64,000 nucleotides of DNA from positions 655,575-719,574 of the forward strand of contig NZ_CP023018.1 of the NCBI RefSeq assembly GCF_022406875.1. Reading direction: 5' to 3'. This DNA comes from Ectothiorhodosinus mongolicus. GTDB lineage: Bacteria > Pseudomonadota > Gammaproteobacteria > Ectothiorhodospirales > Ectothiorhodospiraceae. How positions within the stretch are numbered: the stretch's first letter is position 1; every line of letters starts with the position of its first letter. The position numbers were made by a program, and so were the translations under genes. Of this stretch, positions 16,578 to 25,527 are shown piece after piece. The notes under the pieces were generated by a model. It did not search any database. It had not been told where the DNA came from and saw only the letters and a list, made by a program, of their open reading frames with translations.

Positions 16578-16960
16578 TCATCTCGATACCCGCCCAAACA
16601 ACTGCTGCACTCGCTCGGTAAACAATGGCTCACCCCAGACCGTAAGACTGCGGCGCTCCATCGCACTCAAGAAAGGCTCCACATCGCGCACCGCTTCCTC
16701 CCAATCAAGCGATTGGATTTTTTCAAGCAATGCCAGCTGCAACCACTCCACGTTGACCTCAACTTGGCAGATCCTGCACCAACACCGAAAAATCGGTCGG
16801 AAAATCATGAAACCGCTGTTCCCACAGTGATCCCGCCGGCGGATTGGTGTCTAATGAGTGTCAGTTCCTGCAGCATCTCTTTCAGCGCCTGTTCCTGCTG
16901 TTCGGCGCCATCAATGGCGTACTGCGCCAGCCTTTGCTGCAAAAGCTCAATCATGGGCAT
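16578..16960 (-). pseudogene. AbiEii-like nucleotidyltransferase toxin, internally deleted
   Basis: Starts at an ATG (16960) that overlaps the AbiEi-like gene's stop, as in intact AbiE operons. The first ~35 codons read MPMIELLQQRLAQYAIDGAEQQEQALKEMLQELTL, the normal AbiEii start. The catalytic GGT-LR and DxD region is absent. After a frame break, only a C-terminal portion remains (VEWLQLALLEKIQSLDWEEAVRDVEPFL, near 16740-16580). The toxin is therefore dead while the antitoxin is intact. Confidence 0.7.
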
Positions 16961-17600
16961 ACTCGCTGGCGATGCAATCGATCACCTCAGTCATGCGTCT
17001 GTGTTGATACACCCGCCTAAGGCGAATCAGCGCATCAGATTGAACCGCTGATTGCCATTCCGGCTCCAGTCGCAAACCCTGCAAAAAACTCGGCACCCAC
17101 TCCGGTGCGATCTTGCGCCAACAGATCAAATCCAACAGTGCTCGCAGCGGATCCGCCACCAAACCAATACCGCTCGACAATTCAATGCGACCGACCCCAA
17201 CCAGGCCATAACCCTGGTTCTGTGCCAAAGGCACAAAGCGAAAGTCACCCCACACCGGCAAAGAATACTCCGCCTTGCGACGACCGGGGACCACCGAAGC
17301 CATCAGCCGAACCGCCTCGGGAATCCAACCGTGCCATGCCAGCGCCGTTTCGAATGAGATGAAAGAGCCAGGCTGCAGATGCTGCGCGACCACAAAGCCA
17401 TGGACTTTGGTGCCAGTCACGGTGGGATGAAGCACATAACAACCGCGCTTGAGCCGAACCAATTCGCCGGCCTTGAGAGCACGGTTCACCAGGTTGTAGC
17501 GACGCTGGGCCGAGCCTTCAAGCAAAATGGCAAGCTGCGCATCGTGCAGCACTTTGGTGCCGAAGCCGGCATGAATGACTGTCTGCGTGAGAGTTTGCAT
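16947..17600 (-). CDS. AbiEi-family type IV antitoxin/transcriptional regulator
   Basis: 217 aa. The N-terminal winged-helix part reads LLEGSAQRRYNLVNRALKAGELVRLKRGCYVLHP, and the C-terminal domain reads FISFETALAWHGWIPEAVRLMASVVPGRRKAEYS...FVPLAQNQGYGLVGVGRIELSSGIGLVADPLRALLDLI, as in AbiEi family antitoxins. AbiE is a phage-abortive type IV system in which AbiEi represses the operon. Its toxin partner downstream is deleted. A partial copy of this gene lies at 15465-15731. Confidence 0.8.
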   Translation of the reverse strand: MQTLTQTVIHAGFGTKVLHDAQLAILLEGSAQRRYNLVNRALKAGELVRLKRGCYVLHPTVTGTKVHGFVVAQHLQPGSFISFETALAWHGWIPEAVRLMASVVPGRRKAEYSLPVWGDFRFVPLAQNQGYGLVGVGRIELSSGIGLVADPLRALLDLICWRKIAPEWVPSFLQGLRLEPEWQSAVQSDALIRLRRVYQHRRMTEVIDCIASEYAHD

Positions 17601-17642
17601 AAATGCAGGATACTTTCATTAAATGAAAGTTTCTAGCATTAT

Positions 17643-19493
17643 TTAATAATACTTCGATCGCGCCACCTCTGCTTGATGACCACCGAAACCCCCAACAACC
17701 AACCGCAACACCCACCACCAGGCATAAAGGCTGTACACCGACCCGGCAACCTCATCATCAAGTAGGCCGTGGGCAACCATATTGCGCAGATTAGGACCAA
17801 CAGGCTCGCAGAACAGCGCTTTGAGCTCAAAAGCGCGGTCCTCGCCGAGTAGCTCTGCCGTTGCGCTGAAGGCCGCAAGCGACCCCAGCCCCTTCTCGCT
17901 CTGAACACCGTCATCACCGATTTTTTGAGTGTTATAGCCCGCAGTCTGCAGCGCTATACGCACCATGTGCTCAAGCTGCGGGACGAGGAGGTGAATCGCC
18001 GTCGCGTAGTCACCCTGATAGCCGGCGAGGAGGCCCCGTCCCACCTGTTCTTCCCGACCGTTCGGCACAAGCGGACAACGACGGGCGAGGTTGATGAAGT
18101 CACCAAGGCGAAGCCGATGTTCTCGCCGCAGAGTCTGCAGCGCCGGTAGCACCCGCATCTGGGTGATGATCCCGACCTCTGTCAAATAATCTTGAAGCAT
18201 GGCCACCCAGAGCGCGTTGTCATCGTCCTCGTCCAGACTGGCCGGTGCACGCTTCCCGACCACGCGCCCATCCATCGACAGATGCGTTGAGCCAAAGAGC
18301 CATTGCATCGGGAACTCGCGCATAAGCTGCCTAGCGCGCGACTCGATGTTGGCCTTCGACGGCGCCCGCGAAATGGCGGCCAGCTTGAATACGGCTTCGA
18401 CGGTACCGAGGCCACTCATCGCGGACTCAGCCTCTCGCATCGGCTCGGTGATATCGATGTCTTCGGTCTCGACGGTCACCATCTCTTGGACCGACGCCTG
18501 ATTCGCCGCAGCCAACCAGGACTCAATCTGCTTCAGCCGCTGCTCCAAACCGTGCCGCCCGCGATATTCCGTTGGCAGACGCCGCAGCCGCTGATATGCC
18601 TCCTCAAGGAAATGCGAAGCCGTGATAGCTGAGGGGCTCTCGCCATCGCCGGGTGGCCAATTGGCCTGGACGACGGAGAGCTCAGCCACCTTCACCGTCA
18701 TATCCTGGGACCGCTCCTCATCGCGATCCCCACGATAAATGGCTTCGGCCATGAGCAGGAGATCCTGCGCCAGCCGCGGATCACCCGCCGCCGCGTGCTC
18801 ATCCGCAAGTGCTGCAAGGTGCTCGGCGACTGCCGTCCGGTGATCGCGGAGGATAGACTGCCGATTCACCAGTTCGGCGATCCAGAGCGGGAGCCGGGCA
18901 TCATCGACACCAGTTGCAAAGAAAGCATCGCCCAACTCGCTTTCCATCTCACCGAGCACCGATTCACCCGCCTGCCCCAACATCAGGGCAAACTGTATCG
19001 CCCGAGCCCAGCACTCTCTGCCGTCCGCCAGCCAGCGATCCCAGGTAATCGGGATCTGGCGATAGGCATCAATGGCGGCGAGGGCGTAGTCCGAATGACG
19101 GGGCTTGGCGATGTGCCAAGCCAAGTCCGCCAACCGGGCGCGCAACACCGGATGAGTGATTTGCAAATACGCCTGCGCCAGGAATGCTCTCTCTTCATTC
19201 GACCAGTCATTCGGCAGCGCCGAGCGCCGCGCGCCGGGACCCGTCACTGGAATAAAGGGCTCTGCCCTGTCATCCGGTTTCAGCCGCATCGAACAAGCAT
19301 CCGCAAACAACCACAGGACAGCACCCTGGTCCGCATCACCGCGGTCGATGGCCGTCTTGGCCAGGTCTGATAGGGTCTGCCAAAGGCTCGTGTAGTCCGG
19401 GCGGCAGAAAGTGGCGGCTTCAACCGTCGCGCTGGCGGCAGTTAGGGCGGCTGTGGTTAAGTTGGCGTTAGTCGGATACTTCACAAGAACCAC
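17643..19493 (-). CDS. DUF4209-like HEPN-domain protein
   Basis: 616 aa, largely alpha-helical. The N-terminal ~450 residues are a helical array without a recognised motif. The C-terminal region (LVPQLEHMVRIALQTAGYN..., then PNLRNMVAHGLLDDEVAG) matches DUF4209-type domains. RNMVAH near residue 570 is an R-x4-H motif, the hallmark of HEPN ribonucleases, which are common effectors in antiviral systems. The gene is the last of a tight five-gene - strand run after the FRG and pentapeptide-like genes, with 65 bp between it and the preceding one. RNase activity is inferred, not shown. Confidence 0.7.
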   Translation of the reverse strand: MVLVKYPTNANLTTAALTAASATVEAATFCRPDYTSLWQTLSDLAKTAIDRGDADQGAVLWLFADACSMRLKPDDRAEPFIPVTGPGARRSALPNDWSNEERAFLAQAYLQITHPVLRARLADLAWHIAKPRHSDYALAAIDAYRQIPITWDRWLADGRECWARAIQFALMLGQAGESVLGEMESELGDAFFATGVDDARLPLWIAELVNRQSILRDHRTAVAEHLAALADEHAAAGDPRLAQDLLLMAEAIYRGDRDEERSQDMTVKVAELSVVQANWPPGDGESPSAITASHFLEEAYQRLRRLPTEYRGRHGLEQRLKQIESWLAAANQASVQEMVTVETEDIDITEPMREAESAMSGLGTVEAVFKLAAISRAPSKANIESRARQLMREFPMQWLFGSTHLSMDGRVVGKRAPASLDEDDDNALWVAMLQDYLTEVGIITQMRVLPALQTLRREHRLRLGDFINLARRCPLVPNGREEQVGRGLLAGYQGDYATAIHLLVPQLEHMVRIALQTAGYNTQKIGDDGVQSEKGLGSLAAFSATAELLGEDRAFELKALFCEPVGPNLRNMVAHGLLDDEVAGSVYSLYAWWWVLRLVVGGFGGHQAEVARSKYY

Positions 19494-19558
19494 ATCAGAT
19501 CACGCTGCTCGAGGCGACAGGCCGTATGTTGTGACAGAAACAGAGACCCAAAAACGAA

Positions 19559-21166
19559 TCACCGCTTACTATGCCTTCTCACTGCCACCAGCAGATGCCA
19601 CGTAAATACCGAGATCAGCACGGTTGCCAAGAGAATGAAGAATGCCAGGTTCTCTCGGCCGGCCATTAACCCTCTCAATGGCAAGAAGCCCATCGCTAGG
19701 GTGTTGGCTCCATCGGCCAGTAGCACCAATGACTCCGGAAGCATAGGTTCTTCAGCCGATCCAAATGTCGCAAACACTATCGCCGAGACAATAACAGTCG
19801 CCAGCAGCCAGCTTGCGGCCCGCATGTAATTCTGACCATGGTCCGAGACCACCGCATTGATCCAAAGCAGAATACGCTCCCGCCGGATGGGCCAGCTGCT
19901 TCGGTCGGGATGCGTTCTCAGCTCGCGGCGATACGCATTCATCTCATGCGCGAAATACCGGTTGGCTTCGATGTGGTTACCGACCGAATCAAACGAGTGC
20001 TTGATAATCCGAAACGCTTCACGATCCATCTGGTCGAGCGCGTCTTTGGAGAACGCCGTATCCAGAAAGTCGGGCTCCCTGGCACGGTCTGTGCCCCGCA
20101 TATCCAATGGGCAGTCAAACTGTGACTCCCTAAAGCTGATCGCTGATTCGAATGTTACGTTGTCAAACTTGAAAGATGCATCCGACTGATTTGACTGAAA
20201 CTTACACTCAATGAAAAGCACTTGATCCGAAAAGATACACTTTCTGGCAAATACATTCTCAAACTGCGACTGATGAAAACTCGCTAACCCCTCGAAGTTA
20301 ACACTCAACAAGCTGATGCGACCAATATTACATTTGTCTAGCGTGAACTTTTTGCGGAACACCGTCAACCGGCAATCTATTTCCTCTATGCTTTTGATGC
20401 TTGATGCTTTTAAGGGTGATTCAATACGACAGTTCGTTATCTTAATGGAACGGATGGCGGGGGCCATAGATCCGTCACTTTTGAAAAGCTCGATATCAAG
20501 CTTTGAATTCTCGAGGCATAGTTGATCTATGCTGGTACCCTCGAAAACCGAATCATAGCGATCGATTGGCGCATAGCCTGTCTCAGCCCCACCGATTATT
20601 ACACTCCGGCGAAAATCACACCCTTTGAACAGCGGCTTCGACTCGTCAAAACCGTGGCACTCGCTGACAGTCCAGTCGTTATGAAACACGCAGTTCTCGA
20701 AGTGGACACTCGCCAGCCGATCCTCGAATAATGACTCGCCATAGAATTCACATTCCACAAAGCGCAACTTATCGAACGGCTTGAGCAATGTCTGGTAATC
20801 ATGACTAAGGCCAGCATCAGCAGGCGGAAAATGAATGCCATGAACCGTCAACGGTGTCTGCGACAGCTGCTCGCGTGCTTCATACTGCTCCGCCTGCGAT
20901 TGCTGTTCCTGAGTGCGTTCATCGGCATATATCCAATCGTAGCCATCCTCACCCCCCGACCAGTCATCTCCGGCAAGGATCGATTGAATGACGACCGTCC
21001 TAAGGCCGTGCTGCTCCTTTATCTGGTCAACCAGGTGCTTAAAAAGTGCGTCATAGAAGCCTTTAGGACCGGTTTGGTCAGACGCGCTCGCCGCGGCGTG
21101 TGGAGGCTTAGCACTGATCAGTGGATCCGTTCGTCCTGTCGCCATCGGCCTATCACTGCTTGCCAT
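19559..21166 (-). CDS. Pentapeptide-like beta-helix protein with C-terminal membrane helices
   Basis: 535 aa, not a named family I can assign. Residues ~125-370 hold irregular repeats of the type FENCVF, FKGCDF, FEGTSI, KITNCRI, LSVNFEG, FIECKF, FDNVTF, consistent with a right-handed beta-helix of pentapeptide type. Two TM segments follow (WLLATVIVSAIVFATFG near 458 and LAFFILLATVLISVFTWHLL near 510). The start directly abuts the stop of the FRG gene. This sensor-plus-membrane architecture recalls membrane-acting abortive infection proteins, but that is inference. Confidence 0.65.
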   Translation of the reverse strand: MASSDRPMATGRTDPLISAKPPHAAASASDQTGPKGFYDALFKHLVDQIKEQHGLRTVVIQSILAGDDWSGGEDGYDWIYADERTQEQQSQAEQYEAREQLSQTPLTVHGIHFPPADAGLSHDYQTLLKPFDKLRFVECEFYGESLFEDRLASVHFENCVFHNDWTVSECHGFDESKPLFKGCDFRRSVIIGGAETGYAPIDRYDSVFEGTSIDQLCLENSKLDIELFKSDGSMAPAIRSIKITNCRIESPLKASSIKSIEEIDCRLTVFRKKFTLDKCNIGRISLLSVNFEGLASFHQSQFENVFARKCIFSDQVLFIECKFQSNQSDASFKFDNVTFESAISFRESQFDCPLDMRGTDRAREPDFLDTAFSKDALDQMDREAFRIIKHSFDSVGNHIEANRYFAHEMNAYRRELRTHPDRSSWPIRRERILLWINAVVSDHGQNYMRAASWLLATVIVSAIVFATFGSAEEPMLPESLVLLADGANTLAMGFLPLRGLMAGRENLAFFILLATVLISVFTWHLLVAVRRHSKR

Positions 21167-22189
21167 TCAGAAGGTCCACCGCGTTCGAGCACCAGCCAGC
21201 TCCCGCTTGAGCCGCGCGTGCAATGCCGCCTCGTCAGTCTCCAAATCGTACGCCGACCAATCCAGCAAAAGCCCCTCGATGATCTCGATCCCTGCGGCAT
21301 TCATCAGTGCCTTGCGGTCGGCCTCGTCCAAAGGCTGACCGTGCCAGATTTCATAGGCCTTAGCCGCTTGCGTGATCTGGACCATCGTAAAGCGTCTTAA
21401 CGTCCTGGCATTCGCAGCGACGGAGGCGGCTGCATCCACTGGGAACAATGCAGCCCCACCGTCAAATTGCTCAAGCAGGCGCTCCGCAATACGGCGATCA
21501 TGCCTGAAAGGCCATGCGGCAACCGAGGGTAATCCGGCGAAATCTTCATCCTTAAACAGATAAACCGCGCTCGCCCGCTGCTGCGCGGGTCGCTGTAGCG
21601 GCTGCCAACCAACGTCCAGATATCTGTCGTTGGAAACGAACGGAGGAGTTAGCGCAATCGGCGGAAAGGCATAGATCACGCCAGCCTCACCGCTCTCTGC
21701 CGGCCGCCAAACACCGTTGCCATCATTCGTGCAGGCCGCAAAGAACGCCGCCACATCGAAGTTGGTGGTCGTGTCCAGCATGTTCGTCGCCATGCCGTAA
21801 TGCTGCGCGATGCCCTGATAGTGAATCCTTAGCTGCGATCCGTTGAATGAGACACGCCGACAGTGTTCTACGTACGGATGCGCCAATAAAGCATCGACAA
21901 ACGCCACATTGCGACACCAGGCCAGAAATTGCTGTGAAAGCTCATCACAACGCGCAATCCCTGGCAGGCAGGGTAAGTGGATTGCTGTCTGTCCGCGAAA
22001 CGTCCACAGCGGAAACTCAACGCCAGACCGGAATACCAGCAACCCTTCCTGATCGGTCATTGCAAGAAGCTTTTCCTGATCATCCGCAATGATACCCGGC
22101 CGGCCGCTAGGGATGGTGAACTGCCGCCCGGTATTAACGCTTGGAATACTATGCTGATGCTTGAGCTGGTCTATTGTGGGCAGTGGCAT
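21167..22189 (-). CDS. FRG-domain protein
   Basis: 340 aa. The name-giving FRG motif is in FPLWTFRGQTAIHLPCLPGIAR (residues ~58-80), and the second conserved block is GIAQHYGMATNMLDTTTNFDVAAFFAA near 130, the usual QHxGxxTxLLDxTxxxxxAxxFA pattern. FRG domains are widespread in prokaryotic defence loci and are thought to be toxins or sensors; their reaction is not well established. It is directly followed by the pentapeptide-like gene with no gap, so the two probably work together. Confidence 0.82.
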   Translation of the reverse strand: MPLPTIDQLKHQHSIPSVNTGRQFTIPSGRPGIIADDQEKLLAMTDQEGLLVFRSGVEFPLWTFRGQTAIHLPCLPGIARCDELSQQFLAWCRNVAFVDALLAHPYVEHCRRVSFNGSQLRIHYQGIAQHYGMATNMLDTTTNFDVAAFFAACTNDGNGVWRPAESGEAGVIYAFPPIALTPPFVSNDRYLDVGWQPLQRPAQQRASAVYLFKDEDFAGLPSVAAWPFRHDRRIAERLLEQFDGGAALFPVDAAASVAANARTLRRFTMVQITQAAKAYEIWHGQPLDEADRKALMNAAGIEIIEGLLLDWSAYDLETDEAALHARLKRELAGARTRWTF

Positions 22190-22218
22190 TAGCCGTCCCT
22201 GAAAATTCTGCTATGCGC

Positions 22219-22509
22219 CTACTGATGACGGGCGCCGAGCCCACCCACGACCGCATCAATCTCATCGGGTCTCAGCGACCGGCCCAGACTCGCGGCCACC
22301 AGATCCGCCGACATAGCCATGAGCACCTCCCGAATCTCACCTAGCAGGGTCTTGTTGCTTAGGCTTTTGAGTAGCTTGCGGCTGTCGCGATTCCAAAAGC
22401 CATTGTGCATCAGGCTGAAGACCTTCGCTCCCCAAGGCGTCTCAAGGCCGTAGGCGTCACGAGCGGCGCCGACGGACAAATTGCCAGCAACAACGTGCAG
22501 TACGTTCAT
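22219..22509 (-). CDS. Small hypothetical protein
   Basis: 96 aa from the Met at 22509, which overlaps the upstream gene's stop as ATGA. Not recognised. Mixed alpha-helical with no signal peptide or TM segment; the core reads LETPWGAKVFSLMHNGFWNRDSRKLLKSLSNKTLLGEIREVL. It lies 29 bp before the FRG gene, so it looks like a member of the same operon. A longer frame to 22542 is possible but less likely given the coupling. Confidence 0.6.
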   Translation of the reverse strand: MNVLHVVAGNLSVGAARDAYGLETPWGAKVFSLMHNGFWNRDSRKLLKSLSNKTLLGEIREVLMAMSADLVAASLGRSLRPDEIDAVVGGLGARHQ

Positions 22510-22982
22510 GTTTTTGAACCATGCAAAAACTTTACCCACCACTCAAGAACCCGCTCAGCAAGTTCGACCACATTGATTGCAGAACAGCCCAGCTTAGCAC
22601 CCTCATCCGCTGAAAGCGTCACAATAATTGGACTTTCAAAATAACCATCTTCAACATAACCTTCCTCGACATAGCGCTGTTTCTCAATGCCGCTTACCGA
22701 CTTATGATGTTTTGCTTTTGCTTCAAAATGCTTAGCGCCGTTGGCAATATGCGAAGTAATCTTCAAGAGAACATTAGATTTACGCAAATCCCGTCTCTTC
22801 GCTTCTTCGCTATAACCTGGATGTAACCAATCCAGCATGTGCTCCGCCGTTATGAAGAAGTCAAATGCTGCATATTGATCGTTACTCACTGCCTTAAGAC
22901 GATCAAGGTCAAATTTCATCTTTTGAAGAAGATCATCAGGCGTTTGAAGTTCGGCCATCCCTGAAAATGTGGTTTCTTTCAT
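22506..22982 (-). CDS. Hypothetical helical protein
   Basis: 158 aa. Not firmly recognised. The central YAAFDFFITAEHMLDWLHPGY...LLKITSHIANGAKHFEAK recalls a small uncharacterised helical family often seen beside mobile or defence genes. No TM helix. It is the first gene of the compact run 22982-17643 and overlaps the next by 4 bp. The 57 bp upstream toward the metallo-beta-lactamase-fold gene could hold a promoter. Confidence 0.6.
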   Translation of the reverse strand: MKETTFSGMAELQTPDDLLQKMKFDLDRLKAVSNDQYAAFDFFITAEHMLDWLHPGYSEEAKRRDLRKSNVLLKITSHIANGAKHFEAKAKHHKSVSGIEKQRYVEEGYVEDGYFESPIIVTLSADEGAKLGCSAINVVELAERVLEWWVKFLHGSKT

Positions 22983-23039
22983 GTACCCCTTTTAACCTTC
23001 ACTGACACCTAAACTTGCCCATCAAAAGTCCACACCCTA

Positions 23040-24341
23040 TTAGGCCTCGCAATCGCAGTAATGCGACCTCACCCTCAACACAGGCCATAAACGATCTGAG
23101 AGCTGTACTTCGGCCAGATCTAGCGCTTTACCCTTCTGCGGGCAATGCGTGCAGGCGCGCAAGTGCGTTGGAATCTTCTTGAATGTAGCTCCGGGATGCT
23201 TCCTCGTACCACCAGACCTCAGCCACAAAAGATCCTGCCAGCAAGACCTGATATGGGTGTACGCCACCGCATTACTTTCCGACCCATGATGGGGTGCCGT
23301 CACGATGGCCAATCCCCTTTGCGTGCGCCGAGCGAGGAAAGACATCTTGTACCCGACACCATATCCCAGTGGTGAATCACCAGTAAACACAATATCAGTT
23401 GGACACAGGCCGGCAGCTTGAGTGGAGAGAAAAGCCAGAGATCGCTCGTTTACCGGTGTAAGCCGAACAAAGTATCTGAGATCGCTAGCTGGGGTAGGTG
23501 GCATGGGTATCTCGACGGCATTGAGGGGAGTCAGTAGATCTGCGACTCCGCCGACAGGGTGATACCCGTTTTGCACAAATCTGTCGAAATCGAACCAGCG
23601 AACTCTCACATTGCTCTCGATAGCCTGAAGTGCGATACCTCTAATAATTGCTGCTGCATGTATCGCTACGATCCAAATTTTCGCCCATATAGCGTCAAGC
23701 CTCCGTTTGGCTTGGCGGTAGCGAATTCGATTGATCCCGTTTTGGAAGATGTTTTCTGCTGCCTTTCGATTTTGGATATGACGTTCGTCTTGTAAATTAG
23801 CATCTTTTTGCTGAGTGTTACCCGCAATTTCCTGTAGCCATTGCAAACCTGATAAACCAGTTTCCTCGCCCTCCACAAATTGGACATCATGCTTATAATT
23901 TTTCATTCGCTTCTCGCGAAGGCTATTAATGATCGCATAAGCCTGACGCTCTACTTCATCACTATCACCCGAGTCGGCCGGCGAATCATTCAGCCTTGGG
24001 GGCTCAAACTCGCGAAACTCGTTCACCAGGGCATCAACCACGGCCTTTGGATCATTCAAGAGCTCCCGAAGCGAATCTCCCCATTCACCGGGTAGCCAGA
24101 TTTCACCAACGGAAACAGTTGAGTTCCCAAGCAGATTCTTAAGCCCACCAGCATGGTCACGATCAGCATGGGTACACACGACAATATCAAGCTGATTAAC
24201 ATCTACATTAGTTGCCTGCAGCGCTCTAATTAAACGGCTACTACTGAAGCCCCCGTCGACCAAGATATTCTTGCCATCCCGTTGCAAAAGGAATGATTCA
24301 CCGAGAACGGGTAGTGCGAGTAGTCGGTGTTGATTCATCAT
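23040..24341 (-). CDS. Metallo-beta-lactamase-fold hydrolase (ComEC-type metal motif)
   Basis: 433 aa. The N-terminal MBL core has FLLQRDGKNILVDGGFSSSRLIRAL and the metal-binding VVCTHADRDHAGGLKNLL (H-x-D-x-D-H as in ComEC/Rec2-type MBLs), and the distal GLAIVTAPHHGSESNAVAYTHI near residue 345. A long insert of about 150 residues with charged sequence splits the core. The C-terminus carries a Cys/His-rich tail (CTHCPQKGK ... HYCDCEA). Soluble, no signal peptide. MBL proteins of this kind occur in defence islands; the substrate here is unknown. Confidence 0.78.
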   Translation of the reverse strand: MMNQHRLLALPVLGESFLLQRDGKNILVDGGFSSSRLIRALQATNVDVNQLDIVVCTHADRDHAGGLKNLLGNSTVSVGEIWLPGEWGDSLRELLNDPKAVVDALVNEFREFEPPRLNDSPADSGDSDEVERQAYAIINSLREKRMKNYKHDVQFVEGEETGLSGLQWLQEIAGNTQQKDANLQDERHIQNRKAAENIFQNGINRIRYRQAKRRLDAIWAKIWIVAIHAAAIIRGIALQAIESNVRVRWFDFDRFVQNGYHPVGGVADLLTPLNAVEIPMPPTPASDLRYFVRLTPVNERSLAFLSTQAAGLCPTDIVFTGDSPLGYGVGYKMSFLARRTQRGLAIVTAPHHGSESNAVAYTHIRSCWQDLLWLRSGGTRKHPGATFKKIPTHLRACTHCPQKGKALDLAEVQLSDRLWPVLRVRSHYCDCEA

Positions 24342-24390
24342 TTAATTACGAACGACTTGATGATTGGCCAGCTTTTTTGCGTGGGCCCTT

Positions 24391-25527
24391 TTAGCACGGC
24401 CAGGCCGCTTTGAAGTCCAGCCTTTGTTTCAATTCATTGAATTGAGAAAACGGGATGATGCCTTCGTGCTGTAAGCGTCCCACCACAATCCCCGGGTGCA
24501 ATGACAACTTCTCGGCAAAAGCAACAATGTCGCGGCGCGCTTTCAAGGTGCTAAGCTCAGCTGCATACTCTTGGGGAATCAAATAGTCCGCAGCCCACTG
24601 GTTCGCCTCGTGCTCCTGGTCTCCCTCTGATCGTCCTGAATTGGGGTCATCAAGATAGATTGATTCCTTCGCTCCGCTGCCTTTGCCGTGCAACAAGATA
24701 TGGGCGGCCTCATGAAAAAAGGTAAACCAGAACTTGTCGTTGGTTTTCCCAAGCAGTGATAGCTGGATCAGGGGCTTGGTGAGGGCCAACCAACGCGCGA
24801 CGCCGCTTACATGGCTACGCGGCACGGCTGGCACAAACACCAGACGCACCCCTGCCTCCGCCAATAGCCGTCTCATCTCGCCGGAGAATTCATCGGCCGG
24901 CGAGCGAGTCAGCCCTCGCACCTCAGCTAATGCCCTTTCAAACCGGCGAGCATTGTATTTGGGAAGATCCCCAAGCCTCTCGGCGCCATGCTCTCCCATA
25001 CGAAGCCAGGCAGAAACCAGTCCGATGGGGTACTCCACCCGCTGGCTTCGGCGGAAAGACAGTTGCAGCTCAGCGTACTGGCTCTGCCATTCATCCGGCG
25101 TCGCCACTCGAAAAAACCGAAGCAGTTCATCGACAACGCCAGATTTGTTGTTTTGGGTGAGCCGGCACTCTTTGAGCATGCCGTGATCCATCAGAAACTT
25201 CACAGGAAACTGCTCAAGCCAGCCCACCCAATCATGACAGCGTGTCTGCGCTTCGATGCGCGCCTTATCCCGCTGATAATTCGCTTCCAGGTTAAGCCAG
25301 AAGTCAACACTCCCACCCAACACCCGCTCCAAGCGCTGAGCTGTATCGCGCGTAATCGTCGCATCGCCGTTGATGAGCAGGCTGAGGTGCTTTTCTGAGT
25401 ACCCAAGCCGGCCGGCTAGATCCCGCTGCGACCAACCAGCTTCTTCCATGATCTCCGCAATGGTATCGCCTGGCAGGGAGACCCAATCTGGCTCAAGCGG
25501 TTTTGCCTCATTAATCATGGTAATCAC
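24391..25527 (-). CDS. HigA-type antitoxin with ImmA/IrrE metallopeptidase domain
   Basis: 378 aa. The N-terminal XRE helix-turn-helix reads IAEIMEEAGWSQRDLAGRLGYSEKHLSLLINGDATITRDTAQRLERVLGGS (HigA type). The C-terminal ImmA/IrrE zinc peptidase domain has FTFFHEAAHILLHGKG with the HExxH motif and a following EHEANQWAADYLIP Glu helix. It overlaps the toxin gene by 17 bp. The HTH would bind the operon promoter and the protease could make the module inducible. Starts at 25527 or 25518 are both possible. Confidence 0.88.
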   Translation of the reverse strand: MITMINEAKPLEPDWVSLPGDTIAEIMEEAGWSQRDLAGRLGYSEKHLSLLINGDATITRDTAQRLERVLGGSVDFWLNLEANYQRDKARIEAQTRCHDWVGWLEQFPVKFLMDHGMLKECRLTQNNKSGVVDELLRFFRVATPDEWQSQYAELQLSFRRSQRVEYPIGLVSAWLRMGEHGAERLGDLPKYNARRFERALAEVRGLTRSPADEFSGEMRRLLAEAGVRLVFVPAVPRSHVSGVARWLALTKPLIQLSLLGKTNDKFWFTFFHEAAHILLHGKGSGAKESIYLDDPNSGRSEGDQEHEANQWAADYLIPQEYAAELSTLKARRDIVAFAEKLSLHPGIVVGRLQHEGIIPFSQFNELKQRLDFKAAWPC

